In this document: one piece after another, positions 14,941 through 24,200 of the stretch | Position numbering within the stretch: position 1 is the stretch's first letter | Layout of the letters: the number at the start of each line of letters is the position of its first letter | Translations under genes and position numbers: made by a program | Origin: an uncultured Mycoplasmatota bacterium | GTDB taxonomy: Bacteria; Bacillota_I; Bacilli_A; RF39; UBA660 | Reading direction: 5' to 3' | Assembly (NCBI GenBank): GCA_947643405.1 | Contig: CANRVY010000017.1 | Location: forward strand, 1 to 34,286 | DNA: 34,286 bases | The notes under the pieces: generated by a model | Seen by the model: only the letters and a program-made list of their open reading frames with translations | Told to the model about the DNA's origin: nothing | The model's database searches: none

Positions 14941-15378
14941 ATGATAAAAGAATTTATAAATGGAAATTATCACTATATATTAGGAAGTCCAGCCACTGTA
15001 ATATCAAAAGTAAAAATCAATGGTGTTGACATTTCTAAATATTTAACCAATGAATCAAAAATCGGTTGGTATGATGTAACAAGCGATTCAAATGCTACCA
15101 ATGCAGATGGAACCATGGTATTTAATGTCATCAATACAAAATACCGTTTGGACTTAGTTACAAGACCATTATTAGAATATGAACTAATCGATTTTTATAA
15201 AGAAATACTAGAAAATCCCACTGTAACAATTGATTTCTATAATCCTTTTACAGGAACTTGGAAACAAACCAGATGTTATAGAGGAGATAGAGGGGTACAA
15301 GCGATGTACCCAATTGAAACACCAGAGGATAGAGTAGAACTATATAGTCCTATCTCACAATCCTTTATAGAACTGTAG
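14941..15378 (+). CDS. phage tail-module protein, DUF6711-like
   Basis: The 145 residues contain VKINGVDIS near the start, an alpha/beta middle, and YNPFTGTWKQ with CYRGDRG towards the end. This pattern matches the small proteins between tape measure and tail-tip genes in siphophages (DUF6711); I assign it by recall of that pattern, not a search. It probably plays the distal-tail role, since no separate Dit is visible. The ATG at 14941 is used because the longer frame runs back through the antisense lipoprotein gene. The ribosome site is weak. Confidence 0.6.
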   Translation: MIKEFINGNYHYILGSPATVISKVKINGVDISKYLTNESKIGWYDVTSDSNATNADGTMVFNVINTKYRLDLVTRPLLEYELIDFYKEILENPTVTIDFYNPFTGTWKQTRCYRGDRGVQAMYPIETPEDRVELYSPISQSFIEL

Positions 15379-15385
15379 GTGTTTT

Positions 15386-17293
15386 ATGAATGATTTTATC
15401 GAAGCGTGTAAAAAAGGCGCAAATAAAGATAGACTTGGAATATTAAAAATAGGAGAAAGAGAAATAACAGGAAGTGATTCTTTAAAAAGTTTTACAGTAG
15501 AAGAGAGCTGTTATGTAGATGGTTCTATCATAGGAGCTATCTATATCAAATGTTTGACAGGTGAATTTGTAAATTTAAATGAAAGTTTGTTAGAAAAAAG
15601 GATAGAAGCTAAAGTAGGGATAAAGAGAAACGAAACGATTTGTCATCTAGGAAATTATATTGTAGAGAAACCAAAAGATGAAAAAACTTCAAGTTTTAGT
15701 AGTATCAAAGCTTATGATTATTTGATAGATAAAATAGATGAAAAATATGTATGTGGAATTAACTATGAAGAACAAGATGAAACAAACAAAATATGTGTAT
15801 CTGATTTATATCAAGATGTTTGTAGAAACTTAGGTTTCACTCCTAAAACAATTGAATTTTTAAATAGTGATATTGAAATATTCAATAATCCATTTACCAA
15901 TAATGAAACCAATAGAACTGTTTTAAAAGCAATTGCAACAGTTGCTTGTTCTTTTGTAGTAATAGATGAAAATAATCAAATTGATTTATCTTGGTTAAGT
16001 GACACTTTAGATTATACATTTTTGAAAAGTGATTATTCTACTTTAGAAAGCAATGATACTGTTTTAGGACCTATCAATACGGTGGTTTTAAAAAATAGCG
16101 AAGTGGATGATGAAAACGTTACAAAAAAAGCAGAAAATGTAGAAATAGAGCGTTCTATTGTGATTAGTGAGGACTATATTTTGTATGATGCAGAATTAAG
16201 AAAAAAGGCAATTGATAAAATCTTTGAACGATTAAATGGACTTACTTATGTAGATATGAAGTTAACAACTTATTATGGAAAACCATTTTTAAAAATGGGT
16301 TCAAAAATAAAGATAGAAACAGATAATGGATTTCTAGAAACTTATGTTTTAAAACATCAATTTACATTTAATGGTGCTTTTACAAGTACCATAGAAAGTC
16401 CATTAGAAACAGAACAAGAAATTAAAACAAAACAAAATGTTACTTTAAAAGAAGCATTAAAAAATACACAAATTATAGTAGATAAGCAAAATCAAAAAAT
16501 AGAAGCAATTGTAAAAGAAGTTGATACATCCAATGAAACTATGAAAGAAATGAAAAATGAAATTACTCAAAACAAAGAAGAGACAACAAACTTAATTAGT
16601 CAAACAGGTGGAAGCAATTTACTTGTAAATTCTCAGTTTTATCAAGAAGCAGACGGATGGACAACAAGTGAAAATACAAATCTAGAAGTTCTTACATCTG
16701 GACATGATATTGAACATAACACAGTTAATAAAACAGAATTGATATTAAAGAATGGGATTTTATCTCAATATATCTCTTTAATAGTGGGAAAAGAATATAC
16801 AATTTCTTTTAAATATAAAAAAAATGGAATTAATACTAGAAAATCAAGTATTAAAATGTATTGGACAGAAAGTGAATTTGAAACAGTTTTAGAACTTACT
16901 AGTGCGATAATTAATAGAACAAATAAAGCTTACTCTTTTATAGCTCCTACTAGTAGTGCAAAAATAGTAATAGAAACAGACCAAGATGAATTTTATATGA
17001 GTGATTTTATTATTCAAAGTGGCACAAGTACAGAATGGTCTCCAAATGCATTAGAAACAAGAGGACTTGGACATAAATTAACTAAATCAGATTTAGAACT
17101 CTATGATTTAGGAAAATCAAACGAGAAAGCAAATTTAGACTATAATAATTTAACTTTTTATCAAGGAAACAATTTAAAAGCAGAATATGGTGCTGATAAT
17201 ATGCAGGTAGAAAAAGGGCTTGTAAAAACATCATTTGAAATGTGTGGTTTAGTCATACGAAAAATAGATGATGACAATGTCATTGTAAATTAG
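15386..17293 (+). CDS. tail-associated baseplate protein (Tal-like) with carbohydrate-binding-like module
   Basis: The 635-residue protein follows the DUF6711-like gene, where siphophages encode the tail tip hub. The first ~340 residues resemble the prophage tail hub/endopeptidase fold (YIVEKPKDE, AYDYLIDK, then a repeated hub domain). Residues ~345-405 are coiled-coil-like. A jelly-roll-like domain starts near 410 (GSNLLVNSQF, then GWTT) and runs to about 560 (STEWSPN), as in CBM4/9-like modules of tail tips. No clear peptidase motif is visible. It probably ties the tube to the fibres and contacts cell-wall sugar. RBS upstream is weak; the stop is 10 bases before the next start. Confidence 0.7.
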   Translation: MNDFIEACKKGANKDRLGILKIGEREITGSDSLKSFTVEESCYVDGSIIGAIYIKCLTGEFVNLNESLLEKRIEAKVGIKRNETICHLGNYIVEKPKDEKTSSFSSIKAYDYLIDKIDEKYVCGINYEEQDETNKICVSDLYQDVCRNLGFTPKTIEFLNSDIEIFNNPFTNNETNRTVLKAIATVACSFVVIDENNQIDLSWLSDTLDYTFLKSDYSTLESNDTVLGPINTVVLKNSEVDDENVTKKAENVEIERSIVISEDYILYDAELRKKAIDKIFERLNGLTYVDMKLTTYYGKPFLKMGSKIKIETDNGFLETYVLKHQFTFNGAFTSTIESPLETEQEIKTKQNVTLKEALKNTQIIVDKQNQKIEAIVKEVDTSNETMKEMKNEITQNKEETTNLISQTGGSNLLVNSQFYQEADGWTTSENTNLEVLTSGHDIEHNTVNKTELILKNGILSQYISLIVGKEYTISFKYKKNGINTRKSSIKMYWTESEFETVLELTSAIINRTNKAYSFIAPTSSAKIVIETDQDEFYMSDFIIQSGTSTEWSPNALETRGLGHKLTKSDLELYDLGKSNEKANLDYNNLTFYQGNNLKAEYGADNMQVEKGLVKTSFEMCGLVIRKIDDDNVIVN

Positions 17294-17303
17294 GAGGTGG
17301 AAA

Positions 17304-19253
17304 ATGCCAGTATTATATAATAACACAATTAGCGTAGTCAATGTAGAAAATAAAGCAAAGCAATATGAATTTCGATTGGAAGTAATATTAAATTCTCAAA
17401 ACAGTATAACAGGAACTTCTAATATTACAATTAATTCTTATGCAAAAGGTATTTATGGTTCCTATTCTTTATATAAAACACCAAGAGAGATTCTTATTCA
17501 AAATGGAATTACAAGAGCAGAGGTAGCAGTAGGAGAGATTCCATTAAATAGTGAGGTTAGAATTGCAACATGGACAGGTAATGTAGAACATGATTATGCA
17601 GGAAATTATACATTATCAGTAAGCAGAAATTATAATCCAAATGCTACGGTATCTTATTTGCCAAAAGCAAATTTTGATAGCTTTTCTGTAGAACTTCCAA
17701 ATATTCCTAGAGCTAGTACTTTAGAAAAAATAGATGCAAATTTTATAGTAGAAGATGGAGTTAATATTAATGTTAATAAACCAGCAAGTTTTTACGATGT
17801 ATTAGAAGTATATATTTGGGGAGATAATGAAGTTTATCAAAAAATAGCAACTAGAGAATCTTTTCAAAAAGGATTATTTCAGTTTTCTACAAATGAAATG
17901 GAAATGATTTATCAAGTAACGACTAGAGCGAAAACAATGGATTTTAAATTTGTTTTAACAACTTATTCTAATTCTAGTAAAATGACAACTATTGGAAATT
18001 CAAGCGTTGTCATTACCAAAGGAAATTTAAAAGATGAAAACATTAGACCTGTTTATACAGAAACACAATTTACATATAAAGATATAAATGAGAAAACATT
18101 AGCTTTAACTGGAAATAATCAAATTTTAATTCAAAATTATTCTAATATTGAAGTTACATTATTAGAAAAAGCAGTAGCTCGTAAATATGCTTATTTAAAA
18201 GATGGATCTTATGAGATAAAAGTTACTACAGAAAATGAATTTGAAAGAAAATCAATTAATGAAGCAGATGAATTTCCGGTTTCAAAAACTTTTTCAAATA
18301 TTTATGGAAAAGATTTGGTAGTAACAGTTATTGACTCACGTAAAAATGAAACGATTTGCCTAAAAGAAATGACAATTTTAGATTATCAAAATATTTTATT
18401 TGATAAAAAAAATTCTAAAGTAGTAAGAGAAGCAGATGTAGAAAAGAAAACATTATTAACATTAAAAGGTACTTATTATGAATTTGAAAATGCAAATAAT
18501 GGTATTACAAAATGTATTTGTAAATATCGAATAAAAGGAAGTTCTGTAGATTATATAGAAGAAGATATTACTAATGCTATTCAATATGCAAATGGAATTT
18601 TTGAATTAAATAATTATGTATTAGGAGATCTTGATGTATCTAATGAATATGAAATTTTTATTGAAATTGAAGATCAATTGTCAAATGATAGTTTAAAACT
18701 AGATTTAAATAGTGCGAAGCCATATCTTTGGCATATGAAAAAAAAGAAGATTATGGGAATAGGAGGAAAACCAAATACTAGTTTAAAAGAAGGGTCTTTA
18801 CATCTTTATGGTGATATTAAAGTAGAAGGAAAATATATTGATATTTATCCAGTTGGTTCAATCTATATGAGTGTTAGTAATACGAATCCAAGTACTTTAT
18901 TTGGGGGAACTTGGGAACAAATTAAGGATTGCTTTCTATTAAGTGCTGGAAATACTTATACAGCAGGTAGTGTGGGAGGAGAAGCACAAGTAACTTTAAA
19001 AGTTTCAGAAATGCCAAAGCACACTCACACTCAAAATCCTCATGGTCATCCACAACATCCTGATACTTGGATGAATGTTGATAATCCTTGGGTTCCTAAA
19101 TCAGGTTATTATTATGCACATTCTGGAAACGGTGTTTCGAATAATTATTGGACAGGAAGCGTAACTGCTACCAATAACAATACTGGGGGAGATAGTCCTC
19201 ATAACAATATGCCTCCATATTTAGCTGTTTATGTTTGGAAAAGAGTGTCATAG
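17304..19253 (+). CDS. tail fibre / receptor-binding protein with collar-type tip (DUF859-like)
   Basis: The 649-residue protein starts with a beta-rich siphophage domain (about 1-135; ITGTSNITINSYAKG, then YGSYSLY) of the DUF859 type. Several beta repeats follow. The C-terminal ~130 residues form a tail-collar/Gp10-like tip: YPVGSIYMS, TLFGGTWEQI, EMPKHTHTQNPH and NNMPPYLAVYVWKR. The His-rich part can bind metal in related fibre tips. It should recognise the target cell surface. AGGAGGTGG sits six bases upstream. The tip is nearly repeated in the gene at 20646, so tips may be exchanged. Confidence 0.75.
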   Translation: MPVLYNNTISVVNVENKAKQYEFRLEVILNSQNSITGTSNITINSYAKGIYGSYSLYKTPREILIQNGITRAEVAVGEIPLNSEVRIATWTGNVEHDYAGNYTLSVSRNYNPNATVSYLPKANFDSFSVELPNIPRASTLEKIDANFIVEDGVNINVNKPASFYDVLEVYIWGDNEVYQKIATRESFQKGLFQFSTNEMEMIYQVTTRAKTMDFKFVLTTYSNSSKMTTIGNSSVVITKGNLKDENIRPVYTETQFTYKDINEKTLALTGNNQILIQNYSNIEVTLLEKAVARKYAYLKDGSYEIKVTTENEFERKSINEADEFPVSKTFSNIYGKDLVVTVIDSRKNETICLKEMTILDYQNILFDKKNSKVVREADVEKKTLLTLKGTYYEFENANNGITKCICKYRIKGSSVDYIEEDITNAIQYANGIFELNNYVLGDLDVSNEYEIFIEIEDQLSNDSLKLDLNSAKPYLWHMKKKKIMGIGGKPNTSLKEGSLHLYGDIKVEGKYIDIYPVGSIYMSVSNTNPSTLFGGTWEQIKDCFLLSAGNTYTAGSVGGEAQVTLKVSEMPKHTHTQNPHGHPQHPDTWMNVDNPWVPKSGYYYAHSGNGVSNNYWTGSVTATNNNTGGDSPHNNMPPYLAVYVWKRVS

Positions 19254-19255
19254 AT

Positions 19256-19579
19256 ATGGAAAATATAACATTAAACGAATTATCAAATTTATTAATTTTC
19301 ATTATTACTTTTATATCTTCGATAGGAACTTTATTAATTGGAATAAAAACAATATTCAATAAACAATTAAAACCGTTAGAAGAAAGTATAGAAAATTTAG
19401 ATAGGAATCAGTGCAAGAATTATTTGGTACGCTTTTTAGCAGACATAGAACGAGGAGAAAACTTTGATGATGTTGAAATTAAAAGAGCTTATGATGTTTA
19501 TGATCATTATGTAAAAGATTTAAAGGGAAATAGCTATATTCATGACAAGTGGGAGAAATTAATGAGAGGTAGTGATTAA
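19256..19579 (+). CDS. small membrane protein of the lysis module
   Basis: The 107-residue protein has one hydrophobic segment (about 12-35), then a charged helical domain (LEESIENLDRNQ, FLADIERGEN, YDHYVKDLKG). It precedes a holin-like gene by zero bases (TAA then ATG). This layout fits XhlA/BhlA-like holin partners or a spanin-like anchor. The start at 19256 is chosen because a TTG start at 19235 lies inside the fibre gene. A ribosome site is weak, so translation may be coupled to the fibre gene. Confidence 0.6.
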   Translation: MENITLNELSNLLIFIITFISSIGTLLIGIKTIFNKQLKPLEESIENLDRNQCKNYLVRFLADIERGENFDDVEIKRAYDVYDHYVKDLKGNSYIHDKWEKLMRGSD

Positions 19580-19858
19580 ATGCAAGAATTTATGAATTGG
19601 GAAATTTTAACTACTTATGCAACTTTTGTAACTGTTGTATTTATGGTAGTGGAATTTATTAAAGAATTAAAATATGTAAAAAAAATAAAAACAAAATATG
19701 TAAGTTTTTTAGTCGCGTTGATTTTATTGACGATTACTAATTTCGCACTTCATACATTTCATGTTTTAGATATTACTTTATATATATTAAGTGCGATTAG
19801 TATTAGTTTAGGAGCAAACGGATTAAATGATTTTAATAGAAAAGGAGGAATTTTATGA
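19580..19858 (+). CDS. phage holin
   Basis: The 92 residues hold three predicted membrane helices (about 9-27, 41-58 and 64-81) and a charged C-terminus, the class I holin pattern. It lies directly before the endolysin, overlapping it by four bases. It would open the membrane so that the endolysin can reach the wall. Confidence 0.75.
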   Translation: MQEFMNWEILTTYATFVTVVFMVVEFIKELKYVKKIKTKYVSFLVALILLTITNFALHTFHVLDITLYILSAISISLGANGLNDFNRKGGIL

Positions 19859-20640
19859 AAAAAGGAATGACAAGTATTAGAAATGGAGTAGAAGATTTAC
19901 TTTGTCCATTTGAATATGTAGGAATTAGCCAACCAGCAAATGGAGCCTATTCTCATCAAGGAACAATGGCAAATGATATTGGTTTTAAAGATATTAGAAA
20001 TCCATATGAACCATATTATGCACCTTGTCATATTAAATGTATTCATATATGGAAAGACTATGGACAAGCTATGTGGCAATCGATAAACAAAGTTCGTTTT
20101 ACAGATGGTTCTGTTGATTATCTTACTTTTGTAACAGCACATGATAATTCATTTACCACAACAGTTGGAACGGAAAGACAACAAGGAGAATTAATTGGTC
20201 ATAAAGGAAACAAAAAAGCAAGTGGTGTTCATGCTCATATTGAGTGTGCAAAAGGATTATATAGTGCGAAAGATTGGAAATATAATTCTTATGGCAATCC
20301 ATGTTTTCCTAATGAAATCAATATTGATGAAGTATTCTTTTTTGATGAAACAGAACTAAGTAAAAATCATATTCCAAGTACTTATAAAATCAAATACTTA
20401 AAAGATGTTGTATTAGAAACATCATCTAATAAAGAACCGCTTCCTTTAAAAGTAGGAGACCAAGTAAAAATTATAAAAACAGGAAATGGTTCTAGTTTAG
20501 GAACTTCAAATATAGCTTATGGAATTGGCTGGGATAGAAAAATATTAAAAATTTGGGAAGATAGACCTTATCCATATCAAGTAGGAAATGAAACAGGAAC
20601 AACAGGCTTCTATAGAAGAGAAGCATTAGAAAAGAGGTAA
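19855..20640 (+). CDS. endolysin, M23-type peptidase with SH3-like C-terminus
   Basis: The 261-residue protein carries M23/LytM zinc-binding residues: His34 and Asp41 in YSHQGTMANDIGF, and HxH at 126-128 in GVHAHIE. M23 peptidases cut peptide cross-links of the cell wall. Residues ~190-260 (LKVGDQVKIIKTG, GFYRREALEKR) resemble an SH3-type wall-binding domain. There is no signal peptide, so it depends on the holin. AAAGGAGG lies eight bases upstream and the start overlaps the holin stop. Confidence 0.85.
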   Translation: MKKGMTSIRNGVEDLLCPFEYVGISQPANGAYSHQGTMANDIGFKDIRNPYEPYYAPCHIKCIHIWKDYGQAMWQSINKVRFTDGSVDYLTFVTAHDNSFTTTVGTERQQGELIGHKGNKKASGVHAHIECAKGLYSAKDWKYNSYGNPCFPNEINIDEVFFFDETELSKNHIPSTYKIKYLKDVVLETSSNKEPLPLKVGDQVKIIKTGNGSSLGTSNIAYGIGWDRKILKIWEDRPYPYQVGNETGTTGFYRREALEKR

Positions 20641-20645
20641 TAAAA

Positions 20646-21245
20646 ATGAACGAAACAATAAATTCTGTTTTTACAGAAACACAAGATGGAGTAAATGCAT
20701 CCATTAATCAATTAGAAGTAACTTGTATTACTTCAAAACAAAACAAATTTCACTTAGATAGTGAAGGAAATTTATCCGTAAATAGTATCACAACAGTAGT
20801 TGATAATCCAAATACAACAGTTGATTTTAACTCTATTTATCCAATTGGTTCTATTTATATGAACACAGCTTTGGTAGAACCAACAACGCTTTTTGGAGGA
20901 ACTTGGGAATTGTTAAAAAATAGATTCTTAATTGGAGCAGGAGATTTATATGAAGTAGGAGAAATGAAAGGCGAAATAGAGCATAAATTAACAAAAGAAG
21001 AAATGCCAAAACATACTCATACTCAAAACCCACACAGTCACACACAACATCCTGATACTTGGATGAATGTTAATAATACTTGGGTTCCTAAATCAGGTTA
21101 TTATTTTGCGGATTCTGGAAATGGAATATCCAATAAATATTATACTGGCAATACAACCGCAACTAATAATGATACAGGAGGTTCACAACCTCATAACAAT
21201 ATGCCTCCATATTTGGCAGTTTATATGTGGAAGAGAGTCGCTTAG
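20646..21245 (+). CDS. second tail-collar tip protein
   Basis: The 199 residues consist of a short N-terminal linker (about 1-60) and a collar/Gp10-like tip. The tip is close to the C-terminus of the fibre at 17304: YPIGSIYM, TLFGGTWE, MPKHTHTQNPH, NNMPPYLAVYMWKR. It lacks the large DUF859 shaft. It lies after the endolysin, an odd place for a fibre gene. It could be a second receptor-binding subunit, a spare tip for exchange, or an adaptor next to the Rhs gene. AGAGGTAAT lies before the start. Confidence 0.75.
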   Translation: MNETINSVFTETQDGVNASINQLEVTCITSKQNKFHLDSEGNLSVNSITTVVDNPNTTVDFNSIYPIGSIYMNTALVEPTTLFGGTWELLKNRFLIGAGDLYEVGEMKGEIEHKLTKEEMPKHTHTQNPHSHTQHPDTWMNVNNTWVPKSGYYFADSGNGISNKYYTGNTTATNNDTGGSQPHNNMPPYLAVYMWKRVA

Positions 21246-21254
21246 CTCTCTTTC
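21231..21254 (+). terminator. weak hairpin at the end of the tail operon
   Basis: AAGAGAG (21231-21237) pairs with CTCTCTT (21246-21252), but only TTCC follows. It may slow transcription between the tail genes and the Rhs gene without stopping it. No separate Rhs promoter is evident. Confidence 0.35.
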
Positions 21255-21282
21255 CTCTTAAATTTTTAAAAGGAGTGATGAT

Positions 21283-24200
21283 ATGGAAAAAGAACTAAAA
21301 AATTTAAGAAAGAAAAACGAAAAACATTTTTTACAAGATGATGGAACAATTATTGCGAAAATGTATAGAGAAAATATCCACTATTTAAAAGATGGTATTT
21401 ATGAAGAAATTGATAATACATTAATTAAAAAAGGAAATAAAATTCAAAATAAAAGCAATGAATTTAAAGCATCTTTTAGTGAAAATGATAAAAATAAATT
21501 ATTAGAAATGGAAAGAGATGGACATAAACTTTCAATGAGTTTAAAAAATGAAAATGAAGTTTGTCCAAATGTAAAGAATACAGAAATTTGTTATCAAGAA
21601 TTATTAGAAAGTATTGATGTTACTTATAAAGTATTATCTAACAAAGTAAAAGAAGCGATTCTTTTAAAAGAAAACAAATATAAAAAGTTAGAATTTGTAA
21701 TTGAAACAGATTTAGAATTAAGTATCAAAGATAAAACAATAGAAGCTAAATATAACAATGAAATTATCTTTGTAATAGAAGCTCCTTATATGATGGATGC
21801 AAACAATATTGAAAATCATAATATTTATTACACTTTAGAAAAACATAGCAATCATTATGATGTAATACTATATTTAGATACTGAATGGTTAGAAAAAGCT
21901 AAATTTCCAGTGATTATTGATCCAACTATAACAAACTATAAAGATGGCGGAGTGACATATGATACCTATATCTTTGAAGGAGATAAAGACTACCCAAGGG
22001 GACACTCAAAAAAATTATGGCTAGGAGTACATAAAGAAGATGATGGAACAATAGAAAAGTATCGTGCATTATTCAAATTTAATTTGCCTAAAATAGGAAC
22101 AGGAAGTCAAATTATAGGAGCTGAAGCAGTCATGCTAGCATTTGGAAATCCATATGATAAACAAGACATTTTTGTAGTTCATAAAATCAACAAAGAATGG
22201 GATGAAAATACAGCAACTTATAAAACGATGTGGAATGCTTATGACTCTAGAATAGAAGCTTATAGTATGTTTAGAACATCATTACATTTATCCAATTGGG
22301 GACCAGAAGAATATAATCATATTGATATTACAAACTTGGTAAAATCTTGGTATTCAGGAGAACCAAACAATGGAATTATGATTAAAAGCTACTATGAAGT
22401 CTATGATCCAGATATAAATAGTTTGCTAATTTATTCTAGTGAAAATGATGAGAAAGCAAATCCTCCATATCTATTAATCCATTATAGAAATCAAAATGGA
22501 TTAGAAAGTTATATGGATTATCAAACACAGAGTTTTACAGATGGAAGTACAAGTGCGAATTTATATAATGGAAACTTAGTATCCGTATGGAATGTTGGGA
22601 AAACAGTATCAGGAAAGTTCCCCGTTAATTTAGACCTTATTTATAATACCAATGATATCATTTTAGAAACCAATTATGGATATGGTTTAGGAGAACAACT
22701 GAGTCTTCATCAAACATTAGAATTTGAAACCATTGAAGAATTTGAAAAAGATGAAAAACTTATCATGCTAAGATATAAAGATGGAGATGGAACCTATCAT
22801 TACTTTTATAAAGGAAGTGATATTACACCTACTCCAGTAGAAGGCTATGAATTTGATGTTGTTGAAAGAAACCCAGAATCTTATTATGACGAAGATGGAT
22901 TATCTTTGGTAATTACAAAAGATAATGACAATTTTATGATGCAAGATAATGATGGCAATACTTCTTATTTTACAAAAAATGGGGATATTTGGTATTTAAC
23001 AGAAATCAAAGATACAAAAGAAAGTACTATAAAAATAGAATATTTGAATAATAAAATTGTGAAAGTGATTGATGGAAATGAAAAAGAAATTACGGTTACT
23101 TATGGAACAAATGTAATCACAGTAACAAGTCCAAATGAAACTGTTACACTAAATTATGAAAATAATCTATTAAAAAGTATTGTATCAAAAAATGGAACAA
23201 CAAGTATAGAATATAATAGTAACAAAATCATTACTAAAATTACAGATATAACAGGAAAAAGTATTGGTTATGAATATTATGATATGATTCCATATCGAGT
23301 AAAAAAGATCAGTGAATATGGAATAAATAATACTTTAGGAAATTATTTAGAATTCATTTATGGATTTAATGTAACAACAGTAAAAGACAATAAAAACAGA
23401 AGCCAAACTTATACGTTTAATAATAATGGAAATACAGTAGGAATTACTAATTTAGATGAAGATGAAAATCTAAACGAAGCATTTGGAAAATCGATGATTT
23501 ATGGTTCTAAAGATCAATATACAACTTCATTTGGAAGTGTTAATAAATTAGTATCAGAAAATTCTATGGTAAAAGTTGTAAAAAACTATTTACAAAATTC
23601 TAGTTTTGAACAAGATACAAATGACTTATTTTTTACTACAGATAGTGAGAATGTTCAAATTTCAATTTCATCTGATTATGCAAATACAGGATCAAAAAGC
23701 TTATATATAAAATCCAATGTAATGAATGAAAAAGCGATTTTAAATAAAGCATTTGTAGGAAAACCAATACATGCTTATACATTTAGTATGTATGTAAAAA
23801 ATGATGTTCCATTTAAATTAAAAACATCAGTGTCTTTAGCAGATTCTGTAGGTGGATCACAAGGAAAAGCAATAGAAATTCCAATTAACCTAGAATTTAC
23901 ACGATATGATATTTCTTTTTTACAAAACATAAAAGATAAATCATCAACAATATCATTAGAAATTGAAAATCCAGGAAATATTTATATTGATGATGTTCAA
24001 ATAGAAGATGGGCAAACAGCCAATCTTTATAACTTAATTGATAATTCAGATTTTAGCGATGGAACAATGAATGGTTTTTCATTAGGATATAGTAGAATTT
24101 TTGAAACTCCAGCTCCAGAAGAAATTCCAACTATGAATGTTGTAGATATAGGAAATGCAAAGGCATTAAAAATAACAGGAAGTCCTTATTTAAGTGAAGC

